64,000 nt of DNA, from the NCBI RefSeq assembly GCF_014839805.1, contig NC_051132.1, positions 5,146,001-5,210,000 on the forward strand, given 5' to 3'. The translations under genes and the position numbers were made by a program. Numbering within the stretch: position 1 is the stretch's first letter; the number at the start of each line of letters is the position of its first letter. Source of the stretch: Manduca sexta. Lineage: Eukaryota; Arthropoda; Insecta; Lepidoptera; Sphingidae. Below, in pieces: positions 1 through 10,635 of this stretch. The notes beneath the pieces are model-generated. The model did no database searches. It saw only the letters and a list, made by a program, of their open reading frames with translations, and had not been told where the DNA came from.

Positions 1-1734
1 TTAGTTAGCCAATAAAGATAAAAATCATATTTCTTTCATTGGATAAAAGGAAAATAACCTCTATTGTAGTGCAATGCTCCGAAGCAATTAAGTGTGGAGC
101 CCGATAAAAGGATATACCCGTTTCTGTTCGCGTGCCATCTACGTATTCCATATACGTTAATTAAATTATTACAAAAGATCCCTTTACTGAATAATTCTAA
201 TTTGAGTTTTGAATTTGTATGAACGTTTTGGCAAATCTTTTTGTGTTTATGATAATATAAATTAATGACTACGTATCATTTGCTAATAATTTGATTAAAT
301 TTGTTATTACAGCGGGCATGATTAATTTGTATCGCGTAATTAGTATTTGTTTGTATTTATTAAAATATACGTATATCAACCCAGTCTGAGGTGGCTTTTT
401 AGTTGCATTATGCTTTATTTATTAATTTTACCTTTAGCTCTAAATGTATTCTTTGTTATAAAAATAACTGTTAATTATAATTATTGTATCTTGTATTTTC
501 ACCTGTTATAAGTGCAACAATTTTTTTTTATTCGCCTATGTGACAAATAAATTTTTATTATTTAAAAAATGCTTATCTGTTTATGCTTTATATATTTACG
601 TTTTATGTGTAGAAAGACACCTCGTAAGGAAAACATACTTTCCAAATATTGGAAATTTTACAATATACAATGAATCATAGGCGAACTATTGTTATATAAA
701 AAAATATAACCGAAAATAATTGTTAATAATAAAAATAAAAACAGAATAAACCAACTTGTTTTTTTTTTCAAATTTACGAATCAACCAGAAACTCACGAGA
801 ATCTTTCCAATTGCCAGAAACGATGATCTATCACAGTTTTTGCGATTTTCCCGTCAATCGTTAGGCGTCGACGATATCTCCAGTTCTAAAACTTCAATAT
901 TTTATTCTACGAGTTCTATTGTCCATGGAGCAGACCGCAGAGCCGGCTAACAAATCGACACCTATCTTAGTGTTCCCGACAGGTCTTTCTTTATTTTGCG
1001 TCTTGGAAATTCATTTAAGTGTAAGCTTTATTTTAAAATTGGAACGGAGGGATTGTCTCGTCTACGTATTTAATGTTGACCTCATTAAAGTTTGTTTGAA
1101 GGTAAAATATTTTTAAAAATGATTTTTTAAAATCTTTCTTTTTATAAATACTCGTTTTTGTGCCAGTTACAAACTACGAAGGCAATATAAAAAAGTATTG
1201 TTAAAGAAACGAGTTCTTCGTACGTCGGTTATAAGTCAATACCATAGTTTACCATTTTACGTGAAACTAACGTGTCAAGTAAGTTGGTAACTGCCAATTT
1301 GCAAACAAGAACTAACATGAACTGTCAGTTTCAATCGATTATACCGAGCCTTAGGCGGAATGTGAGTTCGCAACGTAACGTGTAATTTTTCAATTTCCAC
1401 GATTTTATACTCTAGGAATCTATTAATAAAGAGCATTTTGTATGTCCACTCTTTGTACCAAATTTAGACTACGAAAGAATAAAATGACAAGGAAAATGTT
1501 CTTTCGATTATTTATATATTCCATTTGGTGCAATTGACAAGTTAATTTGAATCTTAGTTTACGATCCTATTAAGATTGACATTCCCTTATCACGTTCTAC
1601 TGAAATGAGTGTACTAGTATTTTTAATCGAAATAAAACGACCACTACTTGTCATCCTTATTATTCTTGATCACGTATTCTAAAGTATGTAAAGCGTCTGC
1701 ACCTTTTTTTTTGTTTTCGCGAAGAATGTGTTGG
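1..1734. other. No gene seen
   Basis: AT-rich DNA with only short chance frames. The 64- and 65-codon frames at 756-1116 have no recognisable domain. Confidence 0.6.
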
Positions 1735-1905
1735 CCCGGCGCCTGATCTCTCTTCGCTCATATCGGATTGCCGTCTCTCCAGACTATGAGGGTGAAGGTA
1801 CAGAGAGTGTCTGTGTATTGCGCACACACTTTTGCACTATAATATCTCCAGCGTACCTGGCTGATCTCCGTTGAGATGTCCGTCGTAGCCGAAATTCGAC
1901 TAAGA
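1735..1905 (+). mobile_element. SINE family B, 3' part
   Basis: It is the plus-strand counterpart of the 3' half of the element at 34165-34530: ctgatctc, the gagggtgaaggtacagagag block, the gcgcacacacttt block and gctgatctccgttgagatg occur in the same order. Confidence 0.7.
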
Positions 1906-2374
1906 GGGATTCATTCAGTCTTATCACCAATTTTAACTTAAGTATCTATGTGTATGGAAATAATAAAGACGAATTATCTTTGACATAAATATGGCATATA
2001 AACCTTGATCGTAATAGGTTCAAGAACTTCAAAGGAAATCGCTTCTAGATAAGAATAATGACAGTCATATTGCCAACAATAATTTAACAACACGGTACAT
2101 AAATAAACAGCACTTTGTAGCACAATTAAAACATCTAACCCATTTCTATCACACGCACAATAGCGAAAGCCATTACAATTACAACCCTTTTAGTGGGTAA
2201 CAATAATCCTGTATGTTTGTTCTCCTTTATATGGGCCGTTATGACCCGAAAGTAATACTCTCAGGTAAATTAGAGACTAGCTTTTCCCTGCGGTGCCGGC
2301 GGCGTGAAAGTTTTTCTAGGACGAATATTTTGCCGAGATAAAATGTAGCCTATGCTCTATAGCACTCTCAGAAG

Positions 2375-2490
2375 TCATGTAGCTATTTATAAGTGAAAAA
2401 GATAACAAAATCAGTACTAGTTCCTGAGATTAGCGCGTTCAAACAAACAAACTCTTAAGTTTTTTATATTAGTATAGACGCGAAGGTTGC
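2375..2490 (-). repeat. RTE-like 5' fragment of a nonautonomous repeat
   Basis: The block ttcctgagattagcgcgttc with aaacaaacaaactcttaag is shared, in reverse, with 7680-7755 and, forward, with 38262-38350. Confidence 0.6.
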
Positions 2491-2966
2491 TTGGCGACAA
2501 TTCTCATTGTAATATTCAAGGTGTTAAATTATTGTTTCCTCTGCTCTCTCTATGGTGCTCTTAACTTTGCTTTATTTAAATTCGGAATGCCATCACACTG
2601 TAGCTACTAAACGGACTCCTTTATTGGTCAGAATTATGTATTATATATATCTTATTGGATGTACAGTCGATCTCAGAGCATTACTTATCAAAATGAGTGA
2701 TGATGGCGGTTTTTTAATTGTTCAGTGCTCACTCACAATCAGGTATCTATCTCTATAAATACACGTATAACTTATACACCTTTTTTCAATGTCGCCAAAA
2801 TAGCTGGCAACATGAGTATTAAAGAAATATAAGATTTCAAATGAATATTGGTTCTAATGAACTCAAAATATACATAATATTATCTATCATGTCATCTGTA
2901 ACACTTTTCTGTTTACGACTGCTGTGCGTAGTTATAGCAAGGACGCTCTTACATATATTTCTTTTA

Positions 2967-3290
2967 ATCTGCTCTGGTGGCGCAGTTGCCCGCGGTACGA
3001 CCACTGCTTGAAGTCTTGGGTTCAAATCTCGGGTCGAGGAGTGATTTTTGGGTCTTTTTATTCAGTATCAGCTCGGTGTCAGCAATATGTGCGATATGGC
3101 GATAGGCAGGATATTCTACCAAATCATGGGGCGGACACACTTTTCTAATAGTTGGTGCCCTGGTTGCATCTCTCCCTACCCGTTCAGGGATAAAGGGATG
3201 ATGTGTGTGCTCTATTAATCTTCTGTTGTGTAGACATGCGCTATTTGAGTTCTGTAACTGTGCCTATTTTCACAAATAAATATTTTATTT
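2967..3290 (+). mobile_element. tRNA-derived SINE, family C
   Basis: Box A-like tggcgcagttgcccg and box B gggttcaaatctc about 45 nt later show a tRNA-derived Pol III promoter. The body contains gcgatatggcgataggcag and ccaaatcatggggcggac, hallmarks of a common lepidopteran SINE, and an AT-rich tail near 3,290. Related pieces are at 17385, 33505, 27340, 29180 and 21560. Confidence 0.82.
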
Positions 3291-5754
3291 TCGTCCAGTC
3301 CACGGGCAATTAACTAATGCTTTTGTCTATGCATATTCGAGCGAGTCCCGTATAGGCTGGGTCTAGTTTATTTTCACCAAGGTCTTGCTCGACTGAGGAA
3401 TATATTTAGACTTGTGGATTTATTATTTGGGAACTTATTCTTTGGATATTGTCCATAGCGTGTTTAGTTACTGAGATTAATACACGGTTTTGATCGATTG
3501 CGGCAATGGATTTATAAGTAGGAAGTTTGGCCGCAATGCCCCTATAATAATTATTCATTTTGCTTGTTTTATTTTTAGTATCAATGTATAGATTATTTTG
3601 TGTGTTTACTAAATTTCTCTGTCCAGGTTTTGATTACCAGTAATGGACATCGAACTCAGAAATTTATTAATTCATAGTTAACAGCCCAGTGTTGCCATCA
3701 GACTATTGCATTTAATACTAAGTTTGTTCAAAACAAACACAGACGGAAAATCAAACCGATAAGTGGGCGTTTCCAATTGACCTTTCCACACATAATAAAC
3801 AAATGTCCTACGGCCTCAACCCTTAAGTAATAAACGCAGCTACATAAAAGAGTACTTCGGCGGCCTATTGTAACCGGCTTTTAACAAATAACCCGTTCTT
3901 CTCAAAGGGGTCTGTTAGACCCGAATGGTTCGTGATATCTTACTTAGATATTTGTACAACGCGTTAATTAAACGAAAAGCTTGTCAGAATAAATTTTACG
4001 ATTAAAAGGCTCAGTTTTGAATTTAAAACGTGGGTTTTGAGAATGAATCTATTTATGGAATTTATTTTAATGTTTGCTGACATTGTTATTTACGATTGTT
4101 GCAGCTGGCCTGATTTATGTGACCACGAATTCTGTAGGGAATGGGCAGAATAAAGTAAATAAATGTTTGTTAAATATTATTATTATTCTTTATTTCATAG
4201 AAATTATATTATTACAAATCTGTCCTTTATTATGTTTCTACCCTTGTATAAGGTTGTTTTTTCTTTGATATTTCTGGCTAGATGTTTGAGCAATAAAACG
4301 CGAATTCGATTAATCATAGAAAGAATAATATTTACTTTTTTTCGTACTCAGCTTGATTACCTAATTACTACTCTCATAGGCCCCACACTTGTATCAAGTG
4401 ACACATATATTAAGTATATACAATTGTTACACGGTCAATATCGATTAATTACAATATTCAACAGTAGTGGAGCGGAGTGTAACTTGGAAACAATTTGCTG
4501 GCAGTGTTTGTGCTGCCGCAGGCCGGACAAGGGTCTGACGTGTTTGACATGACGGACAATCGACATCAAGTGTACACCACTAACCGTCGATATCGATTTA
4601 CAGGGATATTAGGGTCGTTTAAAATTTTCGTCTTTGGCTGTCGTATTCGAATTATTTTGAAATTGGAATCATTGCGTAATCTGTATACAAATTATAATAT
4701 ATATTGCTTCGAAATTCGTTTTTTTTTTAAATAAACAATGAAAATTAGTAAATCAAAACAAGTTCAAAGTAGCATGCACCATTAATAATTGTTTGGAAAT
4801 ATAAGGCAGAAAACGAGCTGCTTCGGTAAATACTAACCGTTGCCTATTGCCTTTGAGTGACATAAACTTGAAATCAAAATGGACGACAACGTACAGGGAC
4901 TAAAATCTAGGTCCTTTTGTAGCGCAGCGAGCACCGGCCGCTGTCAAACGCCAGTCAAGACAGAAATACGTTGTGACTTGAACTTTCAGATCATCAGACT
5001 ACGTTTGATAGTACGAATTGGCTCGTCATGTGGATCCTGATTCAATGCTCTCCTTTAGGGAGAGACTACAGAGCCAGTCGCAACACTATTTACAAATATA
5101 TAACATATTACATTATATCTCAAATCTTGTCCTTTCCATTCATAGGTTGTTTGGAGGAGAACGCGTAATGCGATAAGACCGCCAATTGTACTATTGTCTT
5201 CATTTTATTATTATTCTTATTATATATTTGTACTTTTATCTTTCATGTACAAAAATGTGTAATAATATAATTTCAGTCTTGTACGTACTGCCACTGATGA
5301 ATATTCTCTACTAATGTGCCTATGTGTTTTAATTGTAATTCTAACCGTATTTAGTCTTAATAAAGTACGTTTCGGTAAAGTCGACATCCCTACCTCATAC
5401 CAAAAGAAAATTTGCTACCCAAATTCAGGTAGATAATCGCGTAATAACCTTTGTATCATAATAGTGTGTAAAATCCAAATAATCATTTAAATTGAGAAAC
5501 ATTGTACAGAGTATAATCAGGAGATAATTCTATCTAAATTATCTGCCGGATTAAATTCAGTCGTCTGTGACAAGCCCAAAGCGACCTGAATGTATTCGGC
5601 TTATTAATGACTAGATAAGCCGATACGCATCCAAATAATACCAATTATATTGTTACATCGATACGACGTCGCATTAGTCTTTTTGTGGCGTATTTCGATT
5701 GTGATTATCGATTCGATTATCGAGTTTTTCCGATTATTTCATATCGTTATTTTT
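3291..5754. other. No gene seen
   Basis: AT-rich. A 129-codon frame at 4163-4552 is rich in Phe, Ile, Leu and Tyr, as expected from AT-rich noncoding DNA. No repeat is recognised with confidence. Confidence 0.55.
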
Positions 5755-6005
5755 ATAAGTGCGCGGCAATGTGACCCCACTACACCTGATGATAAGTAGA
5801 GTGGTGTAAATCGAATGTCAACTGACGAGAGACGATTACCGCTCTGCAGTCGACACAATTTTGCTGGCCTGTTGGAACCAGATATACACAGGCAGAACCC
5901 GGAACGCTACACGCTTACGCGGGCCACTATAGCGGGTTTTAACACTTTTGTGCGGAAGTCGCTATCCGGGCGGATATAAAATATATCCTACCACCAGAGA
6001 GTTTA
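5755..6005 (-). repeat. Dispersed repeat family D, reverse copy
   Basis: The blocks of 22030-22335 occur in reverse: acctgatgataagtagagtgg, gaatgtcaactgacgagag, acccggaacgctac, agcgggttttaacac and gcggatataaaatatatcc. Confidence 0.75.
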
Positions 6006-6629
6006 TAAATTAAAAAAAAAAAACTTTTTTAATTTGAGCTTGATAAACCAATATTTCACGGGATAGAAATAGCTTTATGATATCTATCTAAATCAATTTT
6101 AAAATACTAATTACTACAAAACAACTTCTAAAGAATTTTTAAGAGTACTTTTCTGTGTCACAAGGTAAGTACAAAAAATCATGATAATAAAAAAAAATAT
6201 ATGTACGATAAATATGTCATGATAGAATAGAATAAGATACCTCTAGTTAAATGAGTTGTTTATTAATTAATGTTTATGTGCAATGTTTTCAAATTCTGAA
6301 CCTTTTTGTAGTTACGAATATACCATGGTCCTTCCCTTTCCATATATTTAGATTAAAACTTTCACAGCCCTTAGGGGCCACGGCGGGCAGAACTTGGCTG
6401 TTACGTCGCACTGTAAAGTTTTTGGTAGCAAAAGTGAAGCAAACTTTAAAATGATTATTTATGGTTTGGGATTCAATAAAAGGATAGCAATTAGATAGAA
6501 CTAATTACTCTAGCATATAATATAAGTATTTTGTAGTCTAATTTTATTTTCAATGTGTTTAATCATCGTAGAATGATATATAATTAATGTAGTTTAATTA
6601 ATTTCATTATATTACCTATCAGCTTTGCG

Positions 6630-6690
6630 CCGTGGTTCCACCCGTGTGACATAGTTTTCTTGGATAAAAAGTAGACCAGGAGTAATGTAG
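6630..6690 (+). repeat. Short RTE-like fragment
   Basis: The stretch ccgtgtgacatagttttctt followed by ggataaaaagtagacc resembles a piece of the repeat at 36240-36440. Confidence 0.4.
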
Positions 6691-6796
6691 CGTCCTATTA
6701 GTGGAAGTATTAACAATATCGGTTCAGCATTTCCATATATTAGCCCCTACAAACTTTACATCATTATAATATTAGAATAGATACGACAGTTTTTTA

Positions 6797-7648
6797 TTGC
6801 TTGTTAGTATTTTACATGTCTTTCAGCAGAATATATTCTTAATTGGATTGCTTTTCTTTGTCGCTGTATGTCAGTACCGGACAGCCGTGGAACCGTGGTA
6901 CGCTAGAGAAAATGTTATTTCTTTTCAACCACATGTCATTGTTGCGTTAGAAAACACACGACACCCTTTTCCAATAAAAACTGCCATGAAGCTACTGCTG
7001 CCTTTTGCGTTTCGTATTTTTAGAGACATTTTTGGAAAGTCAATTGACCCCATTTCTTTCGCAATATCTATCTATATTGCGAAAGAAATGGGGGGAATAT
7101 ATCCTTTTTTTAAGGCCGGTATCGCGTCCATAATTATGGGCGTAAGGCAGTTTATAGACGCCGGAGTTTACTTAACATCAATTGAGATGCTTGTGTGTGC
7201 CAATTCTTTAAAAAGCTGCGTTCAAAACCATATATCGGCACCTATCTTTATAAGTTTACTTAATAATAGAAATAGGTGTTTGACTGCGACGGTAGGGGGG
7301 AACTGGTGCCAACAGCGTTAAGTTAATATTTACCTTGGTAGTGAAAACAGACGGTTGAAATTTAGTTTGTGCGGCCACGTGAGTATTACTTGTTTATCGA
7401 GTGTTGAGTGGTCTGTGTTCCCGATGATGGACTATGTCGACTACGTATTCGATAATTATTGGACGCAGTTATGCAACAAGGATCCATTCCACAACGCAAT
7501 ATTTTCAAGTGAAGTTAAAACTCGGCTAAGCTTTGCAAAAATGTGTTTACGAGACGATATTTTTTTTTACAAGACTAGATCCTGCGTGCTGCTCCGTGCC
7601 GTGAATTTATTTTTCCGAGATAACCTGTATCACTCAGGAGAAATATAG
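6797..7648 (+). pseudogene. Unidentified protein-like open frame with one internal stop
   Basis: I do not recognise this. One reading frame is open from 6776 to 7648 except for a TAA at 7319-7321. It gives 174 codons, then 97 codons (7355-7648) in the same frame. A T-rich tract ending TTTCAG near 6826 could be a splice acceptor leading into QNIFLIGLLFF. The translation has a hydrophobic start, mixed charged and aromatic residues, and runs such as FDNYWTQLCNKDPFHN that look protein-like rather than low-complexity. About the last 25 codons (from 7575) overlap an RTE-like repeat read antisense, so the original end is lost or was never coding. A perfect inverted repeat lies inside at 7048-7093. 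Options are a decayed gene, an exon of a lineage-specific gene, a relic of a mobile or viral element, or chance. Confidence 0.3.
7048..7093. repeat. Perfect 20-bp inverted repeat with 6-nt loop
   Basis: Left arm 7048-7067 (ccccatttctttcgcaatat), loop 7068-7073, right arm 7074-7093, no mismatch. It falls inside the unidentified open frame. Confidence 0.9.
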
Positions 7649-7760
7649 CTTTCTATTAGTGAAAAAAAAAAAAAAAAATTTAAATCGGTTTAGTAGTTCC
7701 TGAGATTAGAGTGTTTCAACATACAAACTCTTCAGCTTTATACATTAGTATGGATATACG
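7575..7760 (-). repeat. RTE-like repeat, reverse, with poly(A) tract
   Basis: It contains atcactcaggagaaatatag, a run of 18 A at 7661-7678, gtagttcctgagattagagt and actcttcagctttatacatt. These match the 5' part of the repeat at 38262-38540 in reverse. Confidence 0.6.
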
Positions 7761-8619
7761 ACAATGCTTTACACGCTATGGGTCTTAAACAAATAAACCT
7801 ATCATACAGAAGATTTATATAACATTACTAAAACATCTGTCATATATACAGCGTGCTCTGGATGTTTCACAGTTAACGGAAGTCATTTGCATATCGGCAT
7901 AAGTGGTAGAGGTACTAGGACTGCAGAAGGCATTAGCATATTTTAGTGTAAACATCACAGATAAATGATTGTGTTTAAGGTAGATTCCGATGTTGCTATG
8001 ATAACGTTTAATTACCGCGCTTCGAGTATTCATAATGTATTAGAGTTCTGTAATATTAATATTCATGTAGTGAAGGAAAACAATTTAACTAACTTAAATT
8101 GTCTTTAATTACGTTTGGTTTTGCTGACTGATTAAAAAGTAGCTTGTAGCATTTACGGTAGCTTCCTATTAGTATAATAATATTCAAAATCAAAATCAAA
8201 CAAAAATATTTTTTTCACATATAAATTGTTTTTGCTCACCTACCGCGGTTGTATCGCGCTAAATTCCTGTCTTCTATAAGAAAAAACATTCGGCTTTGCA
8301 CACCAAATCTAACTAATAAAGGTAAATTATAATTATTAGGTATTCAATAATTAAAAGGTATATTGTTTTGTAACTTTTTTCCTTACGGCATATAATTTAA
8401 GTTTTAAAGGTGGTAGAATATTTGTTTTCTGGTAACGACCACGATTAACACGTAGAGAAGAGCGAAAGAAACTCGAGAGGGCTTTGTCGAAGGTCAAGCT
8501 GATGAGCAAACTGGTTATTTATACTTATAATAAATCTGTAGAGAGGTCAATTCTGTACATGAAATATATTTCCAAAATAACTATCAGGGGGTGATTAGGG
8601 ATCGATACTGATGCCAAAA

Positions 8620-9365
8620 ATGCAATTAGTAAAATTTTTGTCTGTCTGTCTGTCTGTATAACCGTTATAGAAACAAAAACTACTCGACGGATTTTAACGA
8701 AACTTGGTACAATTATTTGTCATACTCCTGTGCTGGTTATAGTATACTTTTCATCACGCTACAATTAATAAGAGCAGAGCAGTGAAGGGAAATGTTGGGA
8801 AAACGGGAGAAGTTACTCCATTTTTAAGCTTCCGTCGCGTGTGCAACCTTAATGGTTAAAGCTACACAGAAATCATGTATGACGGAAATGTTCTCCTTAA
8901 AATTATGTAAAAAATATCCCACGACAGCATATGTCTATCTTTTATGGTTGACTCACAATAACACGTGTAACTCCCGATAGCTTAGCAGTTCGAAGCTTTC
9001 TCATTATATTTGTCCACTCTTACGTTTATAACACTCTCAGTCATCCCTAATTAAAAAAGTTAACATTATTAAATATTCCATAAAAAAGAATCATAGAAAT
9101 CGGTATAGAAACACCAAAGTTATACATGAAATACGCTAATAATAAGCCATCATGCGTAAATACTGAATCATGCTATAAGGATTATTTTTGTATATATATA
9201 AGGTCGCGAACGCACAGGCAGGCGGCTTGCTTGGCACCTAGAGGCTAGCGTATCACCTAGCGAGTAGCTTAGTAAAACGAACATTCTCGAACGTTCGCGA
9301 CCGGCTCCATTTTTGAAGTCCGAAATCCACGCGGGCGAAGCTGCGAGCGGAAGCTAGTTGAAGAA
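8620..9365 (+). repeat. RTE-like 3' repeat region with an internal insert
   Basis: It has a (gtct)n stretch at 8639-8658, then ctactcgacggattttaacg and aaacttggtac, typical of the 3' region of lepidopteran RTE-derived repeats. The usual end, gcgggcgaagctgcgagcgg, appears at 9332-9351. The part from about 9190 to 9305 looks like a separate insert containing a TATA-like run and a heat-shock-element array. Confidence 0.6.
9279..9296. promoter_or_regulatory. Four-unit heat shock element match
   Basis: GAAcaTTCtcGAAcgTTC: four perfect alternating GAA/TTC units with two-base spacing, the binding array of heat shock factor. On the minus strand a TATA run (9200-9190) lies about 80 bp downstream. No open frame follows it, so function is not shown. 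An 11-bp inverted repeat, ggtcgcgaacg (9202-9212) and its complement (9292-9302), brackets the segment. Confidence 0.5.
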
Positions 9366-9504
9366 TAATTTGGCACATTTTGATTTGTTTTTTGTTAAAT
9401 TAGACCAAATTAGAAGTTAAAACTGTATTATATTTGGTCAGAGAATAAGACTGTTATTATTATTATATAACAACAACTGTATACAAAGTGTTAGACCTAT
9501 AATG

Positions 9505-9665
9505 CTCCACGTAATGACGTCGCGTTCCGGGATCAGCCTGTATATAATGTCCATAAACACACCAACGTAATTGTGTTCATTGAAAAATTTCCTGTCCGTT
9601 AACCCTCCATCTGTACCCCAGCCCGTTCACCATCAGGTGCAAAAGTAACATTTTGTCTTGCTCGT
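9505..9665 (+). repeat. Dispersed repeat family D, 3' part
   Basis: It matches from gttccgggatcagcctgtat to gttcaccatcaggtgcaaaa. Confidence 0.6.
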
Positions 9666-9784
9666 ATAAAAATGTATTTATTGATATGCCATATGTGTGT
9701 GTGATGCAGTGTTTTTAATAGCTCCTTTTTATGTATGATAGCAAAATGTGTAGATGTTGCCGTGGGCCTAAAGGCTACAGCGTA

Positions 9785-10635
9785 GGCCTGTGACGAATAT
9801 TCCGTTTGCAGTTTATCGATATTCTATATTAGAATTATTGAATCCAATAAATATTTTTTAAATATTTAATATTAAGTACATCTACCATAAAAATAGTCTC
9901 AAAAATCCTAAAAATGTCCGTAGTTGTACGGTAAACTTTTTTTTTTAAATCTGTAAAATCGTATTTTTCAAGTTTAATACGTTCCTTTCCCTTATATCCA
10001 GGAACTAAAGTAAGTACTTATAACGTATCTTCTCCCCACATACTTAACTGAGTGTTAAGTTTTCATTATATTTATTATATGTATTGCTTGCAAACGCTTT
10101 TGCCCTTGCAACATCCAGACTCTAGACAGATATTGAGATTCCACAAAGATTTCTTTTGTTGTTGGATCGAATTTTTGCCTTTTTACTAGAAGAGTGATAT
10201 CACATTAGTGGACATTGTCAAATCAACCGTGTTTCACTTGTCGCGGAACATAATATGAATGTGGTATGTTTTATGATATGTGCCCTGAATTTCTTAGAAA
10301 ATGGTTTTCATTTTTAAAAGCAGTCGAAAAATTATATGTTATTGCAAATCAATTCGGTAATAATTACTGTGTATTTATTGTGAAGTTGTGAATTGCTACG
10401 TGGAATTAATTTTAATGTAAATGTGGAGAGCTTTATGGCCTGATTTCAATTTATTTATATTCTATATTCAACACCTGATATGGAAGCTGAATTCAATGTA
10501 CAAGTCCATACATAATTACTAGAATTGTACAAAAGGGAGCCGAAAAACTACGAATATAGAAATTTTCCGATCACATTTTCGGATATTGAATGAAAACGAA
10601 TATTCGGTCAAAAGAGCAGACACATCACATCACTA
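9785..10635. mobile_element. Possible degraded nonautonomous hAT-like element
   Basis: The left end has tgtgacgaatattccgtttg; the right end in reverse reads gtgatgtgtctgctcttttg then gaccgaatattcg. ATTCG-rich ends near a GTGATG start are seen in some insect hAT elements. The inverted repeats are poor and no 8-bp target-site duplication could be found, so this is weak. Confidence 0.2.

Noticed and set aside
4163..4552. A 129-codon frame rich in aromatic and Ile residues
   Set aside because: Composition is as expected from AT-rich noncoding DNA; no motif.
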